Assembly (NCBI GenBank): GCA_002316795.1
Contig: DCEE01000059.1
Coordinates: 13,847 to 77,846 of the forward strand
DNA: 64,000 nt
Source: Synergistaceae bacterium UBA1037
Lineage (GTDB): Bacteria; Synergistota; Synergistia; Synergistales; Synergistaceae
Reading direction: 5' to 3'
In this document: positions 45,832 through 53,784 of the stretch, piece after piece
How positions within the stretch are numbered: the first letter of the stretch is position 1
How the letters are laid out: every line of letters begins with the position of its first letter
Made by a program: the position numbers and the translations under genes
Notes under the pieces: model-generated
Database searches by the model: none
The model's input: the letters and a program-made list of their open reading frames with translations, nothing else
What the model was told of the DNA's origin: nothing

Positions 45832-47847
45832 ATGTTTGATCCTAAGACAGGAAAAGCACTTGAGATAGCTCTCGAATTTCCGGAAGGACTTCCGTCCGGG
45901 GCAGCATTCGAACCGGGGATCAGAAGGGCGCCCAACAGGGGACAGGTACTGAACGAAAAAGAGACGGTACTGGCACTTAAGAATGCGCTCCGCTACATTC
46001 CCGAGAAATATCATAAAGAGATAGCGCCTGAGTTCCTTCAGGAATACCGCGAACACGGACGCATATACGGCTATCGTTTCAGGCCGCAGGGGCGGCTCTT
46101 CGGCAAGCCCATCGATGAGTACAGGGGCAAATGCACTGAAGGAAAGGCCTTCCAGGTCATGATCGACAACAACCTCGATTTTGACGTGGCACTTTACCCT
46201 TACGAACTGGTCACATACGGAGAGACCGGACAGGTATGCCAGAACTGGATGCAGTACAGACTGATAAAAAAGTATCTTGAGATCCTGACGGCTGACCAGA
46301 CGCTCGTAGTACAGTCCGGACATCCTCTCGGACTTTTCAGGTCAGATCCCTCCGCGCCGCGGGTGATCCTTACGAACGGCCTGATGGTGGGCATGTTTGA
46401 CAACCCCAAAGACTTCACACGGGCAGCCGCGCTGGGTGTTGCAAACTACGGACAGATGACCGCGGGCGGATGGATGTACATCGGGCCGCAGGGGATCGTC
46501 CACGGCACATACAATACACTGCTTAACGCAGGAAGAAGCAAGTTCCACCTGCCGGAAGGCAAGGGGCTTGCGGGCCATCTTTTTGTTTCCTCAGGACTTG
46601 GCGGCATGAGCGGAGCTCAGCCCAAGGCTGCCGAGATAGCAGGCGCTGCGTCAATAATCGCCGAGGTAGACCCATCGCGCATAGAAACAAGGCACAGCCA
46701 GGGATGGGTAAGCAAAAAAACCGCCGATCTTCCTGAGGCTTTCAGGTGGGCAAAGGAGGCCATGGATGCAGGCGAACCTCTTTCCATAGCCTATGAAGGC
46801 AATATCGTAGACCTTCTGCAGTACGCTCTCGACAAGAGCATAAACATCGAACTGCTCTCAGACCAGACATCATGCCATGCCGTCTACGACGGCGGCTACT
46901 GCCCGCAGGGCATCTCCTTCGAAGAGAGGACCAGACTCCTCACAGAGGATAAGGAAGAGTTCTGCAGGCTGGTGGACAAAACGCTCAGAAAACACTACGA
47001 GCTTATAAAGGCGCTGACAGAGAAAGGAACTTATTTCTTCGACTACGGCAACTCCTTCATGAGGGCGGTATTCGATGCAGGAGTGACGGAGATAGCAAAG
47101 AACGGCGTCGATACATACGAAGGGTTCGTATTCCCCTCATACGTGGAAGACATAATGGGACCTCTCCTCTTCGACTACGGCTACGGACCGTTCCGTTGGT
47201 GCTGCCTCAGCCGCGATCCGGAAGACCTCAGGAAGACCGACCGCGCGGCGATGGAATGCATCGATCCGACCCGCAGGTTTCAGGATCACGACAACTGGGC
47301 ATGGATAAGGGATGCTGAAAAAAACAGGCTTGTAGTGGGCACCCAGTGCAGGATACTCTACCAGGACGAAGAGGGAAGGGTCCGCATAGCACTTAAGTTC
47401 AACGAGATGGTCCGTACAGGGGAGATAGGCCCGGTAATGCTGGGCAGGGACCATCACGATGTATCGGGTACAGACTCACCCTACCGCGAAACTTCCAACA
47501 TCAAGGACGGAAGCAACGTAATGGGCGAGATGGCGATCCACTGCTTCGCAGGGAACTGTGCCAGGGGAATGAGCCTTGTTGCCCTCCACAACGGAGGGGG
47601 AGTCGGCACTGGAAAATCAATTAACGGAGGTTTCGGCCTGGTCCTTGACGGAAGCGAGAGGGTAGACAGCATAATCAAAGCTTCCCTCAGCTGGGACGTC
47701 ATAAGCGGAGTTGCGAGAAGAGCATGGGCAAGGAATGAAAACGCGCTTTCGACGATAGGGGAGTTCAACCGGAAAAGAAGCGACGGCCACATCACAGTAC
47801 CTTTCATCGCCGATGATGAATATCTTACAAAACTCGTAAAAGGATAG
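45832..47847 (+). CDS. hutU: Urocanate hydratase, long form
   Basis: Hydrates urocanate to imidazolonepropionate using tightly bound NAD. At 671 residues it is longer than the classical proteobacterial enzyme (about 555) and close in size to the long urocanases of vertebrates and some anaerobes. Recognisable blocks are GMFDNPKDFTRAAALGVANY, MTAGGWMYIGPQGIVHGTY, GLGGMSGAQPKAAEIAG, LLSDQTSCHAVYDGGYCPQG and VALHNGGGVGTGKSINGG. It is transcribed divergently from hutH and forms an operon with the cyclodeaminase gene 14 bp downstream. Confidence 0.96.
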   Translation: MFDPKTGKALEIALEFPEGLPSGAAFEPGIRRAPNRGQVLNEKETVLALKNALRYIPEKYHKEIAPEFLQEYREHGRIYGYRFRPQGRLFGKPIDEYRGKCTEGKAFQVMIDNNLDFDVALYPYELVTYGETGQVCQNWMQYRLIKKYLEILTADQTLVVQSGHPLGLFRSDPSAPRVILTNGLMVGMFDNPKDFTRAAALGVANYGQMTAGGWMYIGPQGIVHGTYNTLLNAGRSKFHLPEGKGLAGHLFVSSGLGGMSGAQPKAAEIAGAASIIAEVDPSRIETRHSQGWVSKKTADLPEAFRWAKEAMDAGEPLSIAYEGNIVDLLQYALDKSINIELLSDQTSCHAVYDGGYCPQGISFEERTRLLTEDKEEFCRLVDKTLRKHYELIKALTEKGTYFFDYGNSFMRAVFDAGVTEIAKNGVDTYEGFVFPSYVEDIMGPLLFDYGYGPFRWCCLSRDPEDLRKTDRAAMECIDPTRRFQDHDNWAWIRDAEKNRLVVGTQCRILYQDEEGRVRIALKFNEMVRTGEIGPVMLGRDHHDVSGTDSPYRETSNIKDGSNVMGEMAIHCFAGNCARGMSLVALHNGGGVGTGKSINGGFGLVLDGSERVDSIIKASLSWDVISGVARRAWARNENALSTIGEFNRKRSDGHITVPFIADDEYLTKLVKG

Positions 47848-47861
47848 CAGGAGGGATCTCT

Positions 47862-48491
47862 ATGAAATTTGAAAGGATGGAAATACGCGCGTTTCTCGAT
47901 GAGCTTGCCTCGGATTCACCGGCACCGGGAGGAGGAAGCGTAGCAGCGCTCTGCGCCTCTCTCGGATCGGCACTTGTCTCAATGGTGGCAAACCTTACCA
48001 TTGGCAAGGAGAAATACAAAGACAGCTGGCAGATAATGGAAGATGTGGTCAGCAAAAGCGAATCGCTCAGATTCAAATTCGTCGACCTGATGAACAAGGA
48101 CACTGAATCGTTCAACTCCTTCATGGCGGCTATGAAGTTGCCCAAAGCCACCGAGGAGGAGAAGTGCATCCGCAAGAAAGCGATGGGAGAGGCCTCAAAA
48201 CTTGCCACCGAAGTCCCGCTCCTGACTCTGGAGGCATGTGTTGAGGTGTGCGAACTGGCTTACCTGGCTGCAAAAGACGGGAACACAAACACGATAAGCG
48301 ATGCCGGAAGCGCTGCGCTCATCTCTGAGGCGGCAGGAAGGGCGGCTGCTTACAATGTGAAGATAAACCTTCCCGGCGTAACAGACGAATCTTTTGCCGC
48401 GGACTTCAAGGCAAGGATGAAAGATGCGCTTAAACAGCTCAAAGCAAACGCCGAAAAAACTACAGAGATACTGGATAAGGCACTGCAGTAG
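47862..48491 (+). CDS. fchA: Formiminotetrahydrofolate cyclodeaminase (FchA family)
   Basis: Converts 5-formimino-THF to 5,10-methenyl-THF and ammonia, completing one-carbon recovery from histidine. The 209 all-helical residues carry the family block DELASDSPAPGGGSVAAL near the N-terminus, then MVANLTIGKEKYK and DAGSAALISEAAGRAA. It pairs with the separately encoded FtcD on the other arm of the locus. A GGAGGG ribosome site precedes the ATG, and a terminator follows. Confidence 0.94.
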   Translation: MKFERMEIRAFLDELASDSPAPGGGSVAALCASLGSALVSMVANLTIGKEKYKDSWQIMEDVVSKSESLRFKFVDLMNKDTESFNSFMAAMKLPKATEEEKCIRKKAMGEASKLATEVPLLTLEACVEVCELAYLAAKDGNTNTISDAGSAALISEAAGRAAAYNVKINLPGVTDESFAADFKARMKDALKQLKANAEKTTEILDKALQ

Positions 48492-48512
48492 TATCTTCCG
48501 GGAAAGAGAGAA

Positions 48513-48548
48513 AGGGGCCGCCGGGATCGATCCGGCAGCCCCTCTTTT
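48513..48548. terminator. Terminator between fchA and the EamA-like gene
   Basis: AGGGGC-C-GCCGG and CCGGC-A-GCCCCT (48513-48543) form an 11-bp stem with one mismatch, followed by CTTTT on the plus strand. On the minus strand a T-rich stretch also follows, so it may serve both converging genes. Confidence 0.85.
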
Positions 48549-48573
48549 ACTTTAATGGCAGACGTTGTAAGTG

Positions 48574-49002
48574 TTATTGCCTGTTAATGAATATCAGGCC
48601 TGCAATGCAGAGTATCATCCCGATCACCTTGTTCATGGTGAAGCTGTCCCTGTAGAAGAAAACTCCCACAAGGGCCAGCGCGACCGCAAGGCAGATGTTT
48701 GCGGCAAGAGAGCCTATGCTGATGTTCCATCCGACCCTGTACATGATCAGAAAACCCAGCTCTAGGCATACTATCGAGGCCCCGAGCATCAGGCTGTTCC
48801 AGCTGATGCCCCTGACATCCGCAGGGAAATTTTTGAAGTGCCCCGTATAAAGATATAACCCCAGACATGCGCTTCCCGCCACAATATAGGTGACAAGAAG
48901 CGAAAAATAGGGGTCAGCGCCTTCAGAGATCGATTTTGAACAGATGTGATAGAGAACATTTGACAAAACGATAAAACCTATCGGCCAGTAATAGCTCCAC
49001 AT
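48574..49002 (-). CDS. Half-size EamA/DMT-type membrane transporter
   Basis: 142 residues with about five hydrophobic segments, resembling a single EamA (drug/metabolite transporter) repeat. It starts YYWPIGFIVLSNVLYHICSK and ends with VGVFFYRDSFTMNKVIGMIL, the typical last-helix region in which a Tyr/Arg stretch precedes the final membrane segment. Full-size members have two such repeats; half-size ones would work as dimers. Convergent to fchA. The substrate is unknown. Confidence 0.8.
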   Translation of the reverse strand: MWSYYWPIGFIVLSNVLYHICSKSISEGADPYFSLLVTYIVAGSACLGLYLYTGHFKNFPADVRGISWNSLMLGASIVCLELGFLIMYRVGWNISIGSLAANICLAVALALVGVFFYRDSFTMNKVIGMILCIAGLIFINRQ

Positions 49003-49082
49003 GTGCTCTGTCCTCCAGTCGGGGATCCTCGCTTCCCCTGCAGCCCGAACTGCCGGCAGGCATTCGGCTTTTGCCGGACTAT

Positions 49083-49110
49083 CATATATCAGATGCTCCC
49101 ACTAAAGCAA
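49083..49110 (-). promoter_or_regulatory. Possible promoter for the EamA-like gene
   Basis: On the minus strand TTGCTT (49110-49105), 16 bp, then TATATG (49088-49083) preceded by TGA. The rest of the 227-bp gap holds a long minus-strand T-run and a weak 5-bp hairpin after serA, with no gene. Confidence 0.35.
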
Positions 49111-49229
49111 ACGGTCAAAGGTGAGAAAAAAAAAGACCGTCCTTTTAAATTATAAGCGGCAGGGAAAGTGCCTGCAAATCAAGTCTGCCCCCGCCGCCGG
49201 TGTGCCTTAAGTGTCTGTCCTGCGCTCTC

Positions 49230-50882
49230 TTATTCCGTCTCTGTGAAGTCGATCAGTGCCAGCCAGATCATATCTCCGCTTTTCTCAAGCTTTTTCTTTG
49301 TCTTGTCGTCGATGTCGCTGTCCACTTCAAGCGCTCCGAGCGCAAGGCCGCTGTTGTCCTTCCTCCCCAAGGCGAAGTTGGCGATGTTGATCTTAGATTC
49401 ACCCAGGATGTTGCCGATTTTCCCGATCACGCCGGGCCTGTCGTGGTTCTGGAAGAGTATAAGCTTTCCGTTGGGTACGAAATCGAGCCAGTAGTCGTTT
49501 ACCTTGACCACTCTCATGCGGCCCTCTTCCGTGATGGTGCCTATAAGTGATACGCTGCATTTTTCCGCATCAAGCGTAAGCTCCACGGTATTCTTGTACG
49601 TCCTGGCCTCGCCGAATCCCTCATCAACGGCAAGTCCGCTGTCCTTGGCGAGAAGAGGGGCAAGCATGTAAGAGACTTCGGGTCCGCGGCTCACTTCAAA
49701 AAGGCCTTTGAGAACCGCGATACTGTAAGCGCACAGCCTGTTGGGCATAGGTTCTTCTTCGCAGAATAGATCTCCCCTCAGCATTATATGGCAGCCATGG
49801 ACAGCCCCGCACTCTACCTCGGCCAGCTTTGCCCCGAGTACTCCCATTTTTCTGGAAAGCTGCAGAAACGCTTTCTGCGCCTTGTTCAGCTTCTGCTCAA
49901 GGAAGGGGAGGTTTACCGCATGTTCGTAAGGCTCTCCGCGCAAAGCGGCGATCATGTTCTCCGCAGCGATCTTCGCGACCTCTGTCTGAGCCTCTTCTGT
50001 GCTTGCTCCAAGATGCGGGGTGATGACTATCCTGTCCTCGATGTCCTTTGCCAGGAACGGATGGTCATTACCAAGAGGTTCTGATGTGTAGACATCGAAT
50101 GCTATGCCGGACAGCCGTCCCTCTCTTACAGCCTCGGCGGCAGCCTTTTCGTCGACGATGCCGCCCCTGGCGCAGTTGATCAGATATGCGCCCTTCTTAA
50201 AAGCTCTCAACATTTTTTCGTCTATCATGCCGGACGTATCTGAAGTAAGGGGCATGTGAAGGGTCACCACATCCGCTATCGAAAGTGCGTCAGCCAGGTC
50301 ATCCCTCATCGGGATACCCAGCGATTCGGCCTTCTTTTTGGGCGTGTAGGGGTCGTATGCAAAAACATCCATACCAAATGCCCGGCAGCGCTGGGCTACC
50401 GCCGCCCCGATCCTTCCGAGGCCGAGGACAAGGACCTTCTTGCCGCTGAGCTGGTGACCGGAAAACCTCTTCCTGTCCCATTCTCCGCTCCTAAGCGAAC
50501 CAAAGGCCTGAGGCACCTTCCTTACAAGGGCCAGCATAAGGGCCATCGTAAGTTCCGCCGCCGCGAGAGTATTACCTGTGGGTGCGTTGATAACCACAAC
50601 GCCCTTGCGGCTTGCGACCGGAACGTTGACATTGTCCACACCGACACCTGCCCGTGCGACCACCTTCAGGTTGACTGCCGCGTTCAGGGCTTCCTCATCC
50701 ATTTTCGTTCCGCTCCTGGTGAGCACTGCGTCCATTTCGGGCAGTTTTTTGATCAAACTTTCGCGGGACATTCCAACTTCTTCTATCAATTCTATGTCGG
50801 GTGCCTCCCTTAGCATCTGGAGGCCCGCCTCTCCTACGGTCTCCGCGACCAGTACCTTCCACTTTCTGTTTTTATCAGCCAT
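49230..50882 (-). CDS. serA: D-3-phosphoglycerate dehydrogenase, long ACT-domain form
   Basis: Oxidises 3-phosphoglycerate to 3-phosphohydroxypyruvate, the first step of serine synthesis. About 550 residues: substrate and NAD domains (1-310) with VLGLGRIGAAVAQRCRAFGM, the catalytic Arg in NCARGGIVDEKA and the catalytic His in ITPHLGASTEEAQ. An intervening ASB domain (about 320-455) and a C-terminal ACT domain (NHDRPGVIGKIGNILGE, about 480-550) suggest feedback by serine. The ATG at 50882 follows GGGAGGA by 10 nt; an in-frame GTG at 50888 overlapping the upstream stop as GTGA is equally possible. It is second in the operon with the aminotransferase. Confidence 0.96.
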   Translation of the reverse strand: MADKNRKWKVLVAETVGEAGLQMLREAPDIELIEEVGMSRESLIKKLPEMDAVLTRSGTKMDEEALNAAVNLKVVARAGVGVDNVNVPVASRKGVVVINAPTGNTLAAAELTMALMLALVRKVPQAFGSLRSGEWDRKRFSGHQLSGKKVLVLGLGRIGAAVAQRCRAFGMDVFAYDPYTPKKKAESLGIPMRDDLADALSIADVVTLHMPLTSDTSGMIDEKMLRAFKKGAYLINCARGGIVDEKAAAEAVREGRLSGIAFDVYTSEPLGNDHPFLAKDIEDRIVITPHLGASTEEAQTEVAKIAAENMIAALRGEPYEHAVNLPFLEQKLNKAQKAFLQLSRKMGVLGAKLAEVECGAVHGCHIMLRGDLFCEEEPMPNRLCAYSIAVLKGLFEVSRGPEVSYMLAPLLAKDSGLAVDEGFGEARTYKNTVELTLDAEKCSVSLIGTITEEGRMRVVKVNDYWLDFVPNGKLILFQNHDRPGVIGKIGNILGESKINIANFALGRKDNSGLALGALEVDSDIDDKTKKKLEKSGDMIWLALIDFTETE

Positions 50883-50884
50883 GA

Positions 50885-52033
50885 TCACTGATCCTCCCTA
50901 TTCCAGACATTCCAGGCTTCCGCGAGGAAATCACCTTTTACTTTGCCCGCCATCTCAGCTGCACCGTAGAGCGATCCGAGGATGATGCAAAGTTCCGGCC
51001 ATCCCCAGTTGTTGTAATGCGCGACCCTGATAAGCTCTCCTTTGAGCTTCCCCTGTCCTCCGGCAGTTTCTATACCCATTGCACGAAGTTTTTTGCGTAC
51101 CGCTTCTGTATCACCGCCCGGGAATTTAAAGGCAGTAACTCCCGGAGAACGCGCCTCGGGGCGTTTGACCAGAAGTTCGAAGCCCATGACTTCGAGGCCT
51201 GCGGCAAGGGTATCTGCATATTTTTTTCTCGACCTGAACCAGGTTTCGGTACCGGCTTCCAGTATCTCGTCCAGCGCCTCGTCAAGTGCGTAGTAGAGCG
51301 AGACAGGGGGAGTGAAGGGGTTGGCAGGAGACTTGGCTTCAAGGTCCTTCCTGTGGAGCTTTAGGTCATAGCTGTAGCTGGGGCAGGTCTTTCCCTCAAG
51401 GGCCTTCCATGCTCTCTTCGAAAGCCATACCAGCCCGAGCCCGGGAGGCGTGAGGAGTCCCTTCTGCGAAGCTGTGCCTATTGCGTCGACGCCCCATTCC
51501 TGAGGGAAGCATTCCATTGCACCGACCGAGCTGACACCGTCCACGAGTATGAGGGGGCGGTCTTTTTCGGGGATGGCTGCTATGATTTCTTTTATGGGGT
51601 TGACTACCGCAGTCGAAGTCTCATTCTGAGTTATCATCAGCACTTTGCAGCCGGGATCGGTTCTGACGGCTTCCGCAACCAGCCCCGGTGTGACAGAGTC
51701 GCCGAATTCAACGTCTATGTTGATGCCTTCCGCGCCTGTTCTCAGCGCGATCTCACGGAACCTGCTGCCGAAAACCCCGCATGATACGGAAATGAACTTG
51801 TCTCCCTTCTCAAGGAAGTTCACAGCCATGCACTCAAGGGCACCTGTCCCAGAGGACGGAAGGATCACTACCGGGCCTTCACTTTTCAAAAGTTCCCTCA
51901 GCTTGTTCTCGATGCCCGTGAAAAGCTCGGAAAAGGCGGGACACCTGTGTCCTATAAGCGGACGCGCTCCCGCTCTCAGCACTTCTGCCGGCAGTTCCAC
52001 CGGACCGGGGGTCAACAGATATTTCGTATTCAT
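50885..52033 (-). CDS. Class V aminotransferase, probable phosphoserine aminotransferase
   Basis: PLP enzyme of 382 residues. It starts KYLLTPGPVELPAEVL and has the cofactor Lys at about 191 in IGTASQKGLLTPPGLG, with the preceding LILVDGVSSVGAME carrying the PLP-ring Asp. By sequence it belongs to the serine-pyruvate/alanine-glyoxylate branch rather than canonical SerC. Its place as first gene of a serA operon, behind a Ser-rich leader attenuator, makes phosphohydroxypyruvate transamination the best-supported role. GGAGGAG precedes the ATG. serB is not nearby. Confidence 0.9.
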   Translation of the reverse strand: MNTKYLLTPGPVELPAEVLRAGARPLIGHRCPAFSELFTGIENKLRELLKSEGPVVILPSSGTGALECMAVNFLEKGDKFISVSCGVFGSRFREIALRTGAEGINIDVEFGDSVTPGLVAEAVRTDPGCKVLMITQNETSTAVVNPIKEIIAAIPEKDRPLILVDGVSSVGAMECFPQEWGVDAIGTASQKGLLTPPGLGLVWLSKRAWKALEGKTCPSYSYDLKLHRKDLEAKSPANPFTPPVSLYYALDEALDEILEAGTETWFRSRKKYADTLAAGLEVMGFELLVKRPEARSPGVTAFKFPGGDTEAVRKKLRAMGIETAGGQGKLKGELIRVAHYNNWGWPELCIILGSLYGAAEMAGKVKGDFLAEAWNVWNREDQ

Positions 52034-52072
52034 TGCATTCTCCTCCTTAGTAATATTGATCTATAAATCCGG

Positions 52073-52107
52073 AAAAAAAGGGACCGGAAGAATTCCTTCC
52101 GGTCCCT
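52073..52107 (-). terminator. Leader terminator (attenuator stem 3:4) of the serine operon
   Basis: Minus strand: AGGGACCGGAAG (52107-52096), loop GAATT, CTTCCGGTCCCT (52090-52079), then a T-run at 52079-52073. It is a perfect 12-bp GC-rich stem with an uninterrupted U tract, placed 40 nt before the aminotransferase ATG and downstream of the promoter. It would stop transcription before the structural genes unless an antiterminator forms. Confidence 0.92.
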
Positions 52108-52175
52108 GAAACGCCTTGATGTTCTAGAAATTTTGAAGATACTCTCTATCCATCGGTTACACGTTTCGGGACCGG
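52099..52175 (-). promoter_or_regulatory. Antiterminator helix (regions 2 and 3) of the serine attenuator
   Basis: Minus-strand region 2, CCGGTCCCGAAACG (52175-52162), lies inside the last codons of the leader ORF. Region 3, CGTTTCAGGGACCGG (52113-52099), contains most of the terminator's 5' arm. They pair over 14 bp with a single bulged A, so forming this helix disrupts the terminator. A competing 1:2 structure is available: CGTTTC (52211-52206) with GAAACG (52167-52162), plus CCGGT (52188-52184) with GCCGG (52176-52172). Region 2 also shares CCGGTCCC with terminator arm 4. Confidence 0.8.
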
Positions 52176-52267
52176 CAATGACAACCGGAACCGCCGCATG
52201 AGGAAGAAACGCCGGAGGAGAGAGATGACGATATGCCAGCATAGACAAGTGCCTTTGTTTCCCTCAT
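52157..52267 (-). CDS. Ser/Gly/Cys-rich leader peptide of the serine operon
   Basis: A 36-codon frame, ATG at 52267-52265 to TAA at 52159-52157, preceded by AAAGGGG with an 8-nt spacer. It encodes ten Ser (residues 13-15, 17, 18, 21-23, 27, 33), five Gly (11, 19, 25, 26, 28) and three Cys (24, 29, 31). All ten Ser codons are UCN (TCG, TCA, TCT, TCC); none is AGY. The stop and final codons overlie attenuator region 2, and the densest Ser cluster sits at region 1. The peptide itself need not be functional; translation through it is the likely sensor. No coding homology is claimed. Confidence 0.78.
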   Translation of the reverse strand: MRETKALVYAGISSSLSSGVSSSCGGSGCHCRSRNV

Positions 52268-52308
52268 TTTCCGCGCCCCTTTCAAGTGTATCCGTTGAAT
52301 GGTTAACA

Positions 52309-52337
52309 TATATACTCTCCTTCAGTCTAAATGTCAA
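52309..52337 (-). promoter_or_regulatory. Sigma-70 promoter of the serine operon leader
   Basis: Minus strand: perfect TTGACA (52337-52332), 17-bp spacer, TATATA (52314-52309). Transcription would begin near 52302, about 35 nt before the leader ATG and 270 nt before the aminotransferase gene. Confidence 0.85.
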
Positions 52338-52441
52338 GCATTTTTTTAAACATAGTTAAACATCATCATGGTGAAGCAGTTCTAAAGGCGGCTGAGCAAC
52401 CGCTCGCTATGTTTGTTCCATCGTTCCCGGTAACTTCGCTA

Positions 52442-52470
52442 TTTAACCTTATCGCCATTGCGGGTATAAT
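52442..52470 (+). promoter_or_regulatory. Promoter candidate for the mltG operon
   Basis: TATAAT at 52465-52470 with a weak TTTAAC -35 at 52442-52447 (17-bp spacer). It diverges from the serine promoter. The 52338-52441 stretch between the two promoters holds no other feature I can name. Confidence 0.5.
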
Positions 52471-52531
52471 TCCTACGTGCGCCTGACCGTCAGTGCATGG
52501 GAAAAGCCGGAGAGAATAAGGAGAGAATTTC

Positions 52532-53539
52532 TTGAATAACAGAAAGAGAGACATGATACCCCACGCTGCCGCCCTGATCCTTTTCTGTCTGCTTTGTTTC
52601 GTCATGCCGGGCCTATATCCGGATCTGTTCGCATCTTCAGCAAAAAAGGTCGAAGTGACCATCACAGGCGGGATGTCCGCCGGAGAGGCCGCCAGGGCGA
52701 TCAAAGACGCAGGGGCGGTCAAAGACGCCAACAGGCTCATCAAATGGATGATCAGGCTTGAGATGGACAAAACTCTGCGTCCGGGAACTTATCTTATTGC
52801 CCCGGGCAGCGAGGTATCGGTGGCAAACCAGCTCAGGACAGCCACTCCTGTGGCGCACACGGTGACTATCATACCGGGGACAAGGTACAGCTCGCTTAAC
52901 GCCGCGCTGAAACTTCCCGACGGCGACGACGGGCTGCTGAAAGCCCTTTCTGAAAAAGGCAATTTCCCGACCGAACTTCATGAGCTGCTTCCTGACGATC
53001 CAAAGGACAGGATCGTCTTTCTGCTGCCTGAGACCTATTCGCTGGCACCCGGCAACAGCCTCGCATCTCAGACGGTAAGAAGGGCATCGGGGCTCTGGAT
53101 GGAAAGGGTGGGGAAGCGTCTTCCGGATGGCGCGGACGAAAAGTTCACGTCACAGAGGGGAGTGCTTGCTTCCATCGTTGAAGGCGAGGCAAGGATCAGT
53201 GAGGAACGCCCGATACTTGCCGGGATATTCCTCAACAGGCTTGACAAACGGATGCCCCTGCAGTCGTGCGCGACGGTCATATATTGCTGGGACGAGGCTG
53301 GCATTAAAAAGAAGAGCCTCACTTATAAGGACCTTGAGATAGACTCTCCGTACAACACTTACAGTAACTACGGCCTTCCTCCGGGACCGATCTCCGTCCC
53401 GTCCGAGGATTCCTGGATCAGCGCTCTGGAGCCTGCCAAGACAAACTATCTCTTCTTCTTTGCTACGTCTGAAGGAAATCACATATTCAGCAGGACATAT
53501 GAGGAACACCTGAGAAAACAGCGGGAGGGGACCGAGTGA
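52532..53539 (+). CDS. mltG: Endolytic murein transglycosylase MltG/YceG
   Basis: Inner-membrane lytic transglycosylase that cuts nascent glycan strands. The 335 residues have one N-terminal transmembrane segment (about 10-30), a LysM-like subdomain, and the YceG catalytic domain: ASIVEGEARISEERPILAGI with the catalytic Glu, FLNRLDKRMPLQSCATVIY, IDSPYNTYSNYGLPPGPI and the C-terminal FFATSEGNHIFSRTYEEH. The start is TTG at 52532 with AAGGAGAG about 8 nt upstream. It overlaps the next gene by 4 bases. Confidence 0.94.
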   Translation: MNNRKRDMIPHAAALILFCLLCFVMPGLYPDLFASSAKKVEVTITGGMSAGEAARAIKDAGAVKDANRLIKWMIRLEMDKTLRPGTYLIAPGSEVSVANQLRTATPVAHTVTIIPGTRYSSLNAALKLPDGDDGLLKALSEKGNFPTELHELLPDDPKDRIVFLLPETYSLAPGNSLASQTVRRASGLWMERVGKRLPDGADEKFTSQRGVLASIVEGEARISEERPILAGIFLNRLDKRMPLQSCATVIYCWDEAGIKKKSLTYKDLEIDSPYNTYSNYGLPPGPISVPSEDSWISALEPAKTNYLFFFATSEGNHIFSRTYEEHLRKQREGTE

Positions 53540-53784
53540 GGCCTCAGATATGTGAGATATCGCTGAGGGTCCCGCAAAAGGATATATACTATATCAGCTG
53601 GACCATAGATGCCTGCGAAGGACTGGGCTTTCTTAAGACCGAGGATGCCAAAAAGGGAGAGGTCACAGTATTCACCCCGGCGGAATTGCTGGGTGACATG
53701 ATGGAATGCATCGAAGGCCTGAAAAGTGAAGGGCTTGATATCATCATGACCGGGACAAGAGAAGCGACAGGAGAGATAGAATGA
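53536..53784 (+). CDS. DUF4911-like small protein
   Basis: 82 residues starting at a GTG that overlaps the mltG stop (GTGA). It is a compact alpha/beta protein containing ISWTIDACEGLGFLKTEDA and EVTVFTPAEL, matching my recollection of DUF4911, whose function is unknown. Its end overlaps the tldD ATG by 4 bases, so mltG, this gene and tldD appear translationally coupled. Confidence 0.7.
   Translation: MRPQICEISLRVPQKDIYYISWTIDACEGLGFLKTEDAKKGEVTVFTPAELLGDMMECIEGLKSEGLDIIMTGTREATGEIE

Noticed and set aside
52073-52302. T-box or metabolite riboswitch in the serine operon leader
   Set aside because: The T-box 14-mer core and its conserved stem are not seen, and no known aptamer consensus is recognisable. 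The translated Ser-rich frame explains the terminator/antiterminator pair more simply.
52030-52337. 63- and 72-codon minus-strand frames in the serine operon leader
   Set aside because: Neither has a ribosome site or matching codon content, and one runs through the terminator. The 36-codon Ser-rich frame fits the promoter, Shine-Dalgarno and RNA structure better.
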